Assembly: GCA_964019165.1 (NCBI GenBank)
Contig: OZ025276.1
Location: 9,283,005 to 9,347,004 of the forward strand
Reading direction: 5' to 3'
DNA: 64,000 nt
From: Mastigias papua
Taxonomy: Eukaryota > Cnidaria > Scyphozoa > Rhizostomeae > Mastigiidae
Part shown: one piece after another, positions 49,064-59,487 of the stretch
How the letters are laid out: each line of letters starts with the position of its first letter
Position numbering within the stretch: the stretch's first letter is position 1
Notes under the pieces: generated by a model
Database searches by the model: none
The model's input: the letters and a program-made list of their open reading frames with translations, nothing else
What the model was told of the DNA's origin: nothing
Translations under genes and position numbers: made by a program

Positions 49064-49552
49064 CCAGTACTTTCTTGCCCGCTTGGTTGTCTGTCTGCCT
49101 GCATTTACTCCCTAGTCTGCATGCTTGTAAACTCGTGCATACAAACGAATAGCTTGTTTGCTGCCTTGCCCACTCGTTTGTCTGTTTACTTGGAAACGTT
49201 GTGTCCACAACCAACAAGTTTGTCTGCTAACTTGTCTGCTTGCTTGCATCCAGAGTTATCTAGTCGTTTCTGTATTTACCTGCAAACTTTAAATCTACAA
49301 CTAATTAGCTTATCTGCATGCTTGTCAGCATGCTTGTCTGCTTGCTTGTCTGCTTGCTTGTCTGCTTGCTTGTCTGCTTGCTTGTCTGCTTGCTTGTCTG
49401 CTTGCTTGTATTCAGAGTTATCTACTCGTTTGTCTGCATACATGCAAACTTTGTGTCTACAACTAGCACGCCTGCCTGCTTGCTTGCCTGCCTGTTTGCT
49501 TGTCTGCTTGCTTGTCTGCTTGCTTGTCTGCTTGCTTGTCTGCTTGCTTGGA
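49064..49552. repeat. TTGTCTGC minisatellite with nested longer repeats
   Basis: 12-bp units CTTGTCTGCTTG run in tandem at about 49,309-49,412 and 49,466-49,551. Around them a longer unit recurs: CAGAGTTATCTA, CGTTT, a CTGCAAACTT-like segment and CTACAACTA. Because 12 is a multiple of 3, several frames on both strands stay open for up to 254 codons (repeats of SACL, LLVC and KQADKQAD); I do not regard these as genes. Confidence 0.85.
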
Positions 49553-49859
49553 CCGAAGATTAAGCATACTAAACTATTTTCCATGTCAGACCCAAACGTA
49601 TTGATAGCAGCATCTATACAGCTGCTGAATCTTACACGTATAAAAAGATGCCTCTCATTATCATTATGTTGCCTCCTTGTACACGACATGAAATTAGACA
49701 AAACACTTTTTCTTCGTATTAGAACAGTGAATTTCGTTTTTAGCAAAAATCTGCAGCCCCTCTTAAAGTTCTCCGCTTTAGCCACCCTCCTTCTGTTTTC
49801 TATCACGGCATAGAATAAAATAAACCAGCTTCTCAAACCTTTCAAATTATTTTGCATGG

Positions 49860-50116
49860 CGGTCCCCTAAAGCATATGTTTTCGAATCAGGGTCACCCCG
49901 GGGAAATAAGTATATATGCTATGATTTATATACTTTCATGGAAAAACAAATATCAGCAGTGATATAGGATGATAAAATAACGAGTCGAACAAGCAAAAGC
50001 AACCTCTCTAGGTCGCCTAACACCCTCTTGCAGTCCCCCAGAAACCCTTCGTGGTCCCTTATGGGACCGTGGATCCTTATGGGACCGTGAGTCCCAGTCT
50101 GGGAACCATTGCTATA
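49860..50116. mobile_element. Possible hAT-type element end
   Basis: Ends in CAGTCTGGGAACCATTGCTA, resembling the CAG-rich ends of hAT MITEs (…GGTTCCCA). Duplicated GGTCCCTTATGGGACCGTG / CCTTATGGGACCGTG lies just inside. The left boundary is uncertain, and this could be another kind of repeat. Confidence 0.3.
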
Positions 50117-50304
50117 GATATTAATCGCATATTGCATTGGTAAAATGATACGTTTCGTTAAGTAACGGCTTGGTGTGCTAAGGAGCAAATATGAAAAGCG
50201 TGGCCTACTAATGAAAAGAAGAAAAACTGAAGAGGAGTCATGCTCTGTTATAAGATTAAATACGAAAATATTGCTAGGAAATTACCAATCGAGAGGGCAT
50301 GATC

Positions 50305-52466
50305 TTATACAAAATGAGCGTATACGTCTATGCATGTCCTGCCTGCATTATTATGCTCATCTTTGTTTATGAGATCCTCTCCATACCAAACGAAAAACTT
50401 TGAATGTGAATTGGCGTATACAGGATCGTCCATTCTGTTGAAGACCAATTCGTCTGATGAGCCATTGAACAGGCTCGAAGAGTACCAAGGCATTTGTACG
50501 TTTCCAGGGGGATCGCTTCCGGTTCTGTTGAAGATAACCCTCTTGTGAGAATCTGTAATGAATATCCCCAACGGTTTCAGTATGTCTTTATAACAGCCCC
50601 ACTTACTTTGAAAATGGCGGTATGTGGTGTCGCACGTAAGCTTTCCAAAGAGGTGAACCAGCTTAATGCTACCAATGAAACCATCATAAGGGCATGAAAA
50701 ATCCCCTGGTGAATCGTACTTGGAGTTAATGCATACAGTGTCCTGATTCAATCTTATCCAGTAGTCTGGAAGTAAATAGAAGAAGTCATTGTGACATGCA
50801 AACTTTTCAACGTTGCTCGCCAAAGCTTAGCGAATTGAAGTGGATATTGCTGCTTGCAACCTTGAAAAAATGATCACAAACCATACGACTGATTCGGTGT
50901 ACTAATCTAACGTATAACAAACTAAGCCACCTACCCGTCTTAAATGCAACAAGTCATAACTAAAAATAGAACGGTATACATGTTTTTTGTTGTAAGAAAC
51001 ACATTTTCTACTTTCAGCCTGGATCTTTGCTAGCAATTTATCAGATCCAGCCTTAAACGTTTCTTACATGTTTCATAAATTTTTTGAAAATTCCAATAAC
51101 AACAGCAACCCAGACACGGCAACTGTGAGGCAAGTAGAAATTTCAAGCTCTGCGAGGTACATATGTATTCTGTATGTATGGTGCTTCAAGTTTGATAAAA
51201 TATCTTCTTGCAAAAACAACTTTTTTTCAAGTCTACTTTTGAAGGTCAGTCTGTCTGTTTCTTATTTTCTGCCTGATTTCAGCCTTGGGTTACTTATATA
51301 ATAGCTTCATATCGATATTAATGTGTATACCGCGCGTGCGGACAAGGCAGAAACAAGCCAGTTACATACTGAAGATCTGGAGAAAACTTTTAGTCTGATT
51401 GCCCTGTAGAACATGGAGGTCATATACCGTGAATCATCAAACTAGCTGGTTGGTGGCTTACTTATTATCATGCTTTCTGGATGGGGGCTTATTCGACGGG
51501 AGGGCTTATTGGGTGGGGGCTTATCAACAATTTGAAGTTCTGATAGTTCCAGCTTATAGATAATAAGCTGACCAGAAGCTTCAGAGTGACTCTGATGATG
51601 ATCGTTTGTTAGTGTGATGGAATATACGAAAGTGTAACATCTTTGCTTTTAAGGAAAGTGTGACATCTTTGCTTTCGTTTTCCTCAAAATGACTTCTAGT
51701 CGCCCGAATTGGCATTTTCAATATTTACTTTTTCTTTTGCTTTTACTTCTAGGACTTAGTTAAGCAGAGTCGACTTGCATCATTTTTGCTAGCAAAAATG
51801 ATGCAAGTTCTAATTTTGCTGACCCAAGGGTGTGGCCACTTCCTGAACATTTACTTAAAAAGGGAGGACCACAAATCTTCATTTCTGCCGATGTCTTTGT
51901 AATTTGCGTAATCAGTTTAGATATTGATGTTGAAGAAAGATACCTTAGCGAGTTGCCACCAAAACAGGCATATGGTTTATTTTACACTGAAGCAGAAAAA
52001 CACTTTTTCATTTACTGAAAAATTAATATTTTTAAAACAACACGTAAAGTTTTTACAAATTTTCTGACAATTTCTGACGCAGGGGGGTAGTGCGTGCACT
52101 CGCTTCTCATGGGACCCATAGTGACGAAACTAACTATAGGGAAGAACGACTATTCCACAATTTGTCGACAACATCCCCCTTGCTCCCCATAGCGACGACC
52201 CTGACTTCACGTTTGAACCCAGCAAAATGTTACCCAAGTTACTGATTATAGCACGCATGCTCAATTGCCACTAACCGACATTCACTAATTCAACTTTACT
52301 TGACACGCACGCTTGACATACCTGGTTTAGCCAACGCCATTCCTGTTTTCATGACGTGAATTCTTTTGCTATCGGCAATACATTGAGCCGTACGGGCCGA
52401 CACTGCACAAGGCCACTGAACCACTGCTACAATGATCGATGCACTAATGAGCAGGATAGGTACCAT
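50305..52466 (-). CDS. Secreted Cys-containing protein, 221 aa, two exons
   Basis: Exon 1 is 52,466-52,322 and encodes MVPILLISASIIVAVVQW..., a clear signal peptide with a likely cut after CAVSA (residue 24). Exon 2 is 50,825-50,305. Donor CCA-G|gtatgt and acceptor gctaag|CT join as GCT, in frame, to LASNVEKFACHNDFF. The mature chain has seven Cys (CIAD, ACHND, VCINS, SCPYD, TCDTT, WGCYK, TCIDV) and N-glycosylation sites at NRTG and NGSS. Aromatic and WGC/WYGEDL motifs suggest a compact extracellular beta domain with disulfides; I do not recognise the family. Exon 2 alone lacks an ATG and has an in-frame stop just upstream, so the two-exon model is needed. The intron holds one copy of the GGGGGCTTATTCG repeat. 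Confidence 0.82.
51478..51550. repeat. GGGGGCTTATTCGA dispersed repeat, copy 1
   Basis: GGGGGCTTATTCGACGGGAG, a repeated GGGCTTATT unit, then AACAATTTGAAGTTCTGATA. The same order occurs at 58,287-58,503 and 60,296-60,357. Confidence 0.7.
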
Positions 52467-52504
52467 GTTTAATCTGAAATGAGTCAGTGGTTAGAAGCTA
52501 ATTC

Positions 52505-52615
52505 ATGCGGCGAGGAAAGGAACTGGCCATTCTCAGGATTAAGTGTCCTTTCTAACAGGTCGGGCTGTAACAGGTACTCCCCAACGAACGGAATCTCATA
52601 TGGGACTAACGTTTA
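52505..52615 (+). mobile_element. 5'-truncated SINE copy
   Basis: Matches the body of the SINE at 29,125-29,390: GAGGAAAGGAACTGGCCA, TCAGGATTAAGTG, CTTTCTAAC, TACTCCCCAACGAACGGAAT and ATATGGGACT. The tRNA-like head is absent, as expected for a truncated retrocopy. It lies just upstream of the secreted-protein gene's first exon. Confidence 0.7.
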
Positions 52616-54889
52616 GAGTAATAGGAAGGTTGCTCTATTGCACTATTGCGACAAAGTAGTTCAATTAAAAATATGCAGGAGTAGAAACTGCTGAAATAAC
52701 ACATTTCACAACCAGAATGTAAGGAAGGAATATCAACAAATTGATAAAAATGATTACACCGTACGAGTTACACCCCAGTATATATCACTTTAGTTTCAAT
52801 CCTGTAAACTTACTGGTACTGTTCATGAACCAAAATTACACACATAGGAGAGAGTACTATACTGCCAAGGTCATTTGAACGAGCTATGTATTATCTCATC
52901 CTAGCAATTCCAGTATCATACACCAATTCATATTACACAGTGCGATAGAAAATGAAATGAAAAAGCACACCTTCCAGCTCGTTGATGGATTTCTTCTGCT
53001 TTAACAGCACAAGAGGTCTTTGAATTCGTCAGGTAAGTAAAAGTCTATTGCTGGTGCAGATTTTGACAAAGCACTTCTTCAAAATGCAAAAGACTGGGCT
53101 AACTGTGAATGCACTGCGGGCCTACCAGCTCAAACGGCCTCAACCTGATCTTCACATGAAATATAGCGACTTGAAAACCAAGCATTGTCAAAACCACAAC
53201 ATGATTCCTACGTCAATTGGCCTTTGCAATAATCCGTGAATAATGTGAGCTTCTCAAAAAGTGGTTGTACTTAATATAGACTCTGCCTACACCAACCCTG
53301 GGCAAACTAGGGCCCGTGGGCCATATATGGCCCTTCGGTTGACTTTGATCGGTTCTTGTGAGGCTAATTGGAACTTACACAAGTCATATATTGTCGTTTT
53401 ATAAACAAGTAAAAGAAGAAGTTCTCGGCTGCTCAAAAAGTTAAGAAAGTTCAGCACTGGATATCTGCGATTAAAGAAAGCTGATAAGTTGTACACACTT
53501 GACACTCATCTCTTTTGCTTAATTTGAATAGATTTCCTATGAAAATCTATAACTTCATGCCAACCACAAAAAGTAGATCCTATTTTCACTTTTTATTTTT
53601 GTCCAACACCTAGCATTGTAGGGTGAATAGGACAAAATAGCCTGGATCACAAGTCTTAACTTGTCACCGGCATATTCGTTATTGCTAAACTGATGAAACC
53701 GTTGGCCATTGTGGCTAATTTTGAAATGAAAGATTTTAAACGAATAAAATCTACCTATCTTACTGCAGTCTTCAGGTCTTCAATGGTGTTTTTGAGCTTT
53801 GTCTCTGTGGTCTTTAGTTGATTCCTTTTCAGCTGTTTATTGATTCCTTTTCACGTAACGATTCAATTACTCGTTTGTGACAATAACCATTGCCATTCTT
53901 GTTGCTCTATCGATTCTGCACTCAATTGTATTGATAAACTTTGCAAAAACAGAGTTCGTATTCTGAAGGCACCTTACAATTTATCTACCTAACACGTATT
54001 CTATATTTGGTAGCTTGAGTTCGTGAAAGTATGTAAGATTTGTCATGCATTTGTCCATTGGTAAAGTTATCTCTGACTTGCATATTCTCAGTTTGTACAT
54101 CAATCTTTTTGTGTGCTAACACCAGGCGCGCAACTGGGAATTTTCTAGGACTGGGGTCTAGATTATCCATACGCTTCGACGCCTTGGCAGCGCTCTTTCT
54201 TCTTTAATCATTCATCTACTTTCACACACAGCTGATGCAGATTATGTATGAGTAGTCGTTGCGATATGCAATAATATCATTGTTCGCTATATGCACCGCC
54301 TAAGTATCACCTTTACATTAGTTATAATTACGTACAAAGAGTTGTTTTTGCAAGTTGTCTAAATCTTGTATCCTGTTATTCTTAATTTTGACTGGTAGAA
54401 ATTTATAGATTCGTACAATTTGTCTACAAAAAAGAGAGCAGGAGAGTAAGACGGTAAGATAGTTGGACAGAGTTCAAGAAAGAGATGGAAGTAGAGAGCG
54501 ATAGAGAGTAGGATATATTTAAAGTATTGGAGTTTGATTTAAATTGATTTGAATGAAGAGTAACAAGATACGAAACTTGGTGTCTCTCTGGTTGTTCTCT
54601 TGACACTTTAACACTACAACCCTGAACCAACAGATAGTCGGCGTTGGTACGTACGCTGAAAAATTTCTACACTAATCAATAAAAAAAGGCATACTAAACA
54701 CTCTCTAACAGGAATATACCTCGAAATCCTACTTTTCAGATTTAGAAGCAAAATAAATCGTACGGGAAGTGTCAGGAGATTGTTACGTTCATGTGTAAGA
54801 AAGATTATATAAGCACCTCTCCTTAGCAAAATTACAAGAGACAGTTTTAAAATTCTCCTAGAAAAAGGGTAATTTTACCTTTCTGAGGA
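52616..54889. other. Intergenic region with one hAT-like end
   Basis: At about 53,293-53,345, AACCCTGGGCAAACTAGGGC then CCGTGGGCCATATATGGCC resembles ends of hAT-type MITEs. Otherwise no gene is recognised. Confidence 0.4.
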
Positions 54890-55330
54890 AAACGGCTGGG
54901 ATCTTACTCAGATACAAAATAAACGGGGGATCAAGGCAAGACCCTTGAGTAACCCCACAATTAAGTTCATGAGTATCAGACATGAAACTATTGACAATGC
55001 AGAACTACGGTAAAAAGAACCAGTCAGCGTCAAGGTAGGCGCTGTGCCATTGCATGGATCAAAGCTTAATGGTCAATGGTGTCTAGCGCTCGCACTATAT
55101 GAATAGCAGCCATTGCTATGAATGGGGTCCTATTAATGTCATTATACCAAGCAATAGTTCAGTGGAGCAGACATGAGACTAATGGATGTAAAGAACAGAA
55201 GCCGCGTTTCCGGACAATGTAGAGAAATTTAGCAACACGGATTTAGTCCTTAGTTTTGCCACTCAAATTAAGATCCTCTCATACAAAATGGGGCTACATG
55301 TGCTATTTTGCAGCTTAAGGGAATATGTCC
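54890..55330 (-). pseudogene. Decayed CR1-like reverse transcriptase relic
   Basis: Read on the minus strand, fragments in several frames resemble the RT core: MSDTHELNCGVTQGSCLDPP (the GVPQGSxLGPLLF region) preceded by segments that recall the KIAHV and AxDTIDH motifs. There are many frameshifts and stops, so it is an old, non-functional insertion. Confidence 0.55.
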
Positions 55331-55848
55331 ATGATAGGGAAAATATTAAAGAGATAGTAAAACAAATTTGATATGCTTGGAGTGAGTTTTCCTAAGTAGA
55401 GTCATCACAAACTATGGCAAAGTCATGGTTCAGTTTCAAGATACAAACATTAATTGAATTGTATATATATCTCACTGGATGATATTGCATTATTTTTCCA
55501 ACCTTTTAATAGATAAATACAAAACAACAAGCAATCTGATAATATTGAAAATCCCAAGAAGACACTGATATTGAGAGATTGAGAGCTAAAACTAAAAGCC
55601 AAGCAGCAAATACTGCAAATGAATATGAAGCAGTGATGTTGACATTGCAATCTCAGCACTTTGATATTCAGCTGCAGTCCCCATCATACCAAACTAATGT
55701 TCCAAAGTATTGCCTGACTGAACTATGGCAGAAGGGAGAGGCCCCACTGACTTAAGAATTAATTTCATTACTGTATGGCTGCATGATTGTTTATCATATT
55801 TTAAAAATATGAGATTAAGGTGGAAACAGTATGATGCAGCAAATAGTG
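55331..55848. other. Intergenic sequence downstream of the ECI gene
   Basis: Contains the 3' UTR of the minus-strand isomerase gene. A 69-codon minus ORF at 55,450-55,659 is not recognised. Confidence 0.35.
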
Positions 55849-58028
55849 CTAATATTTGGATGATGGTGAAAACAGCTCTAGGTCCTTAAATGTAAAGTCC
55901 CTAGTCAGGTCAAATACTGCATCTTTATACATATCCATTTTCATGGTTCTAAGAGATGCTCTGTCAAATTGTTCATTGCCAACCAAATCCTCCAACGTCT
56001 TGACTGATTTCTCTTTCAATTCATTTACATCACATACCCCATCAACCAATTTATTTGCAGCTGCTTCTGGTCCTGTGTATTTTTTACCAAACACATAAAA
56101 ATCTGAAAAAGCTTGCTTCTGTGAGATTTTCAAAGAAAGTGCACAACACAACCCTGGAGGGAATCGCAAATGCAGCCTCACCTCATTTAAACACATCCAG
56201 CCTCTATCTTTTCTCATAAAACGATAATCATGCATCATTGCAAGTATACCTCCACCAGCATATGCATGGCCTAAAAGAAAATACAGTTCATTTCAGATAT
56301 CAATGATTGGATTGCATGAACAATGAGATATATTTCATTGGATCCTATCTTTTCTATTATTACTTCTATTTTCTATTATCTGGTAAATAGCATCACAGTT
56401 TATTGAATTCAGTTCACATTGAAGTTTCATTCAGTTTATCTATCTCTAAAGACCACTTCTGAAGGTGGACCAATATGGCTATGGTCTATGGACATAACAA
56501 TTCCATGTATGATGGTGAGAATAGTCCAATTTCATCCAGTTAAGTGTATTCGCATCAATTAACTGACAAAAACTTGCACATTTTTTAAGCAATTACAGAG
56601 TCATAACAATTCTAGAGGTACTTGCCACGGTAGTCCTACTACAACATTAGATTCAGCAGGCACATACAATCAACTTACTTTATAACAACAAGTTACCCAT
56701 TCTGTAGAAAAAGCTTATTTCAAATAAGCAGGTTCACCATCTTGATATTTCACTAAGCTTCTACCCCCCTTTATCCATATAATGTTTTTCATTATTTTAA
56801 AAACTGACTGTATATTTCTGAAAGGTACTTCTAAGACTAATAATTCTATTGCATAGGCTGTTAGTTTTGAATGCATTTATTTTCTCTTTATCATCTATAT
56901 TTCATTTCACCCAAGTAGTAACCATTTTTCTTATTTACTTTTGGCTATTTCCTTGTATTCATTCTACTTAGTCATACCATACCTGTTTAAATACTGGGGT
57001 ATCCTACAAGCCTTCTCCCTTAAATTCCAAAGTTCAATAAGTTCAAAGTTCACTTAATTCATCCAGCAAACTTATCTCCCATAAGCTATCATCACACCTG
57101 GCATACAATCTCATCCTGTATTATTACCTTCATTGTTACTAAATGCTATTCTCTCTTATTTGGTAGGAGAGGCAGTGTCAACTTTTTCCAGAACTTCTGT
57201 AATCAGTTTCTGCATATATTTCCATTCACTTTTATTCTAGGAGTCAGCTTTCTAGTATATTTGCATGCATGTGTGTGTGCCTGTTTGTGTGTGTCTGTGT
57301 GTATACATAGCTACTGACCATGTACAGAGTTAAAAAGAGTCACAAGCCTGGCTGTAAAAGAGGGGGCTGCCCAAAGGGCTCAGCTGCCTTCTACTCTTCA
57401 GATAGAGGCTGATCCCTTTCTCTTCCTGTGAGCACTGTTCATTTTTCTCTATCTCTGCATCTTCAGCACTTCTTGGCTCATTTGCTTTATCACCTAATAA
57501 ATCCAAAATAGGGTCTGTATGATGGGGCTGCATTGCTGTAATCATTTGAAAACTATCAAAGGTGTGAACTCACCTAAGTTGTGTTTTGGTTGAGCCCCCT
57601 TCACATAAGGGAGGGCTCCCAAGCCTAATAACTTCTTAGTCCCTTGGTTACATACAATTGAGATAAAGTCCTTATTATCCTAAGATATTTTGTCTTTCCT
57701 TACCATTTATAGCAGCAGCAGTTGGCATAGGAAATGTAAGAAATCGGGCCATGAGCTTTGAATAATCCTTCATAAAAACAGAGACTTTATCTTTGTCACT
57801 GTCCATCACAAATGGGATATCAAGTCCATTAGAGAAGAACTTTCCACTTCCTACAGTAACCAGCGCATCGACCTCATCAGACTTCTCAACCTCATCGAGG
57901 GCGTTGTTCAATTGTTCAATAAACTCTGGGTTGAATCTGTTCTCTCCACTTTTCATCTCAAGAATTGCACATCGTCTTACCATGGAAAGACTGACCAGCC
58001 CATTTCTAAAATTCCTGAATATTGACAT
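55849..58028 (-). CDS. ECI: Enoyl-CoA delta isomerase (crotonase family), 248 aa, two exons
   Basis: Exon 1 is 58,028-57,704 and exon 2 is 56,270-55,849. AAT-G|gtaagg and ttttag|GC join as GGC, giving PTAAAINGHAYAGGGILAMMHDYRFM. This is the crotonase fold, with oxyanion-hole segments GSGKFFSNGLD (60-70) and NGHAYAGGG (108-116) and a candidate catalytic Glu, E138 (LNEVRLHL). The whole protein follows the plant ECI type (GKFFSNGYD, GHASAAGCILAMSHDY, RDRGFLYMSELDIEL), which converts 3-enoyl-CoA to 2-trans-enoyl-CoA during breakdown of unsaturated fatty acids. The C terminus is SKY, a non-standard variant of the SKL peroxisomal signal. I chose MSIFRNF as start; the frame stays open upstream to an ATG at 58,175 with no similarity. 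Confidence 0.9.
57330..57545 (-). pseudogene. ORF remnant in the ECI intron, possibly transposase-derived
   Basis: 71 codons (QPHHTDPILDLLGDKANEPR, AEDAEIEK ...) on the same strand as ECI but inside its intron, without matching splice sites. The text vaguely recalls transposase linker regions of hAT/BED proteins, but I cannot confirm this. Confidence 0.25.
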
Positions 58029-58286
58029 ATTTCCCTGCACAATGTAACCAAGGCCTTGTAAGAGTGCAGTGGCAGTGTTATTGTCCGTTGTTCGTTGTGT
58101 GGTAGTGATCAACGTGTGTATGTGACGATTCGATGCATACTTTTGGTTGAGTTGAATTATCGATATATCACGCATTGGGCGATTTCGCGGTTTTCTGTCT
58201 TAGTATACAAAAACGTGTCAAACTCCCTGCATTAGCGTAAATCATCGGGTTAGTCCCTTGTATATTGGCTTATGTATATTTGATAC

Positions 58287-58503
58287 TTTTTGTGTGGGGG
58301 CTTATTCGAGAGGAGGGCTTATTTGAAGAGGGGTCATAGGATTGTCAGACACACGTTGCATATGAAGCTCATTGTCAAAACTCTTTCTCTCCATAGGATT
58401 AACAAAGGTCTAAATTTAACCATTAGCCTTTATCAAGGCCTTCATCGTCATATGGGGTGGGGGCATATTCGAGGGGGCTTATTAACAATTTGAACTTCTA
58501 GTA
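58287..58503. repeat. GGGGGCTTATTCGA dispersed repeat, copy 2
   Basis: GGGGGCTTATTCGAGAGGAG at the left, GGGGGCATATTCGAGGGGGC near the right, then AACAATTTGAACTTCTAGTA. It is the longest of three copies, with about 120 bp of extra sequence between the G-rich boxes. Confidence 0.7.
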
Positions 58504-58700
58504 CGAGACTTCTTCTAGGCGTATCATATAATTTTTTGTAGGTCTGCTTAGATAGCATCGCCCATCATTCTTTGCCCTGTCTCTTTCGTTCGTATGTTTT
58601 CTTATTTCAGAAGATATCCATGGTGCAGAATTAGAGCAAGTTCTCTTCTTCCTCAATGGTGCATGGTTGTTAAAAACTGACTTAGAAATCTCTTGCAATG
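58498..58700 (-). pseudogene. LINE ORF2 fragment (endonuclease-RT linker)
   Basis: The minus-strand frame reads FNNHAPLRKKRTCSNSAPWI then SSEIRKHTNERDRAKND. This is the conserved linker found between endonuclease and RT in Jockey/CR1-like LINEs (HAPLKxKxVR...PWIxxEIxxLxxxRD). Only about 65 codons remain. Confidence 0.7.
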
Positions 58701-58865
58701 ATATGAAATCGGCAGAAAATCTAAATATCTTTAAAAATATGCTAAAAAAAGTGGGAGAGCCCTAGCTGTAAATGTAGTGTATGTAATATAGAAATTAGTT
58801 TATTTCATGTTAGATCGCAAATAGAACTCAAAAATACTGTTGATTCCTTATTTACATTAGTTTAC

Positions 58866-59048
<183 letters not shown>

Positions 59049-59487
59049 TTTGTAAACTAGAAATAAAATCGATATAAAATAATTTGACACACACACACCC
59101 ACATGACTATCAAACTGTTTCGATCGTTAGCAAGGGGTAGGGGATGGTGTCCCATTTATTCTGGGCTGAAAAGCTACTCTTTCCATTATCGTTTTGATTG
59201 TATAGTCTTTGGTTTCTAGTCTGTTGATGCTACAGGGTCTTACTATTGCACATTTTACAATCATATAAAATATATTTAATATATTTTATGAAATGTTTTT
59301 AAGAAGTAAAGAAGTGCTCACTGGTTGCTACAGAGACTCTGTCATAATTGTTAATCATTTGTAAATCAACCGCTAATCAATAGTAAACAATGGGATAGAG
59401 AAATTAATGTTATGATGATTATTAGTATCGTTCTCATCCTCATCATCAGAACACTTTTCTGCTATATCGATTCAAGACACGGGGAAA
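59049..59487. other. Upstream region of MRPS15
   Basis: About 440 bp before the start codon, presumably containing the promoter. No TATA box is evident. Confidence 0.4.

Noticed and set aside
49049..49857. Long ORFs of 254 (+) and 193 (-) codons
   Set aside because: They consist mainly of 12-bp repeat translations and sit on both strands of the minisatellite.
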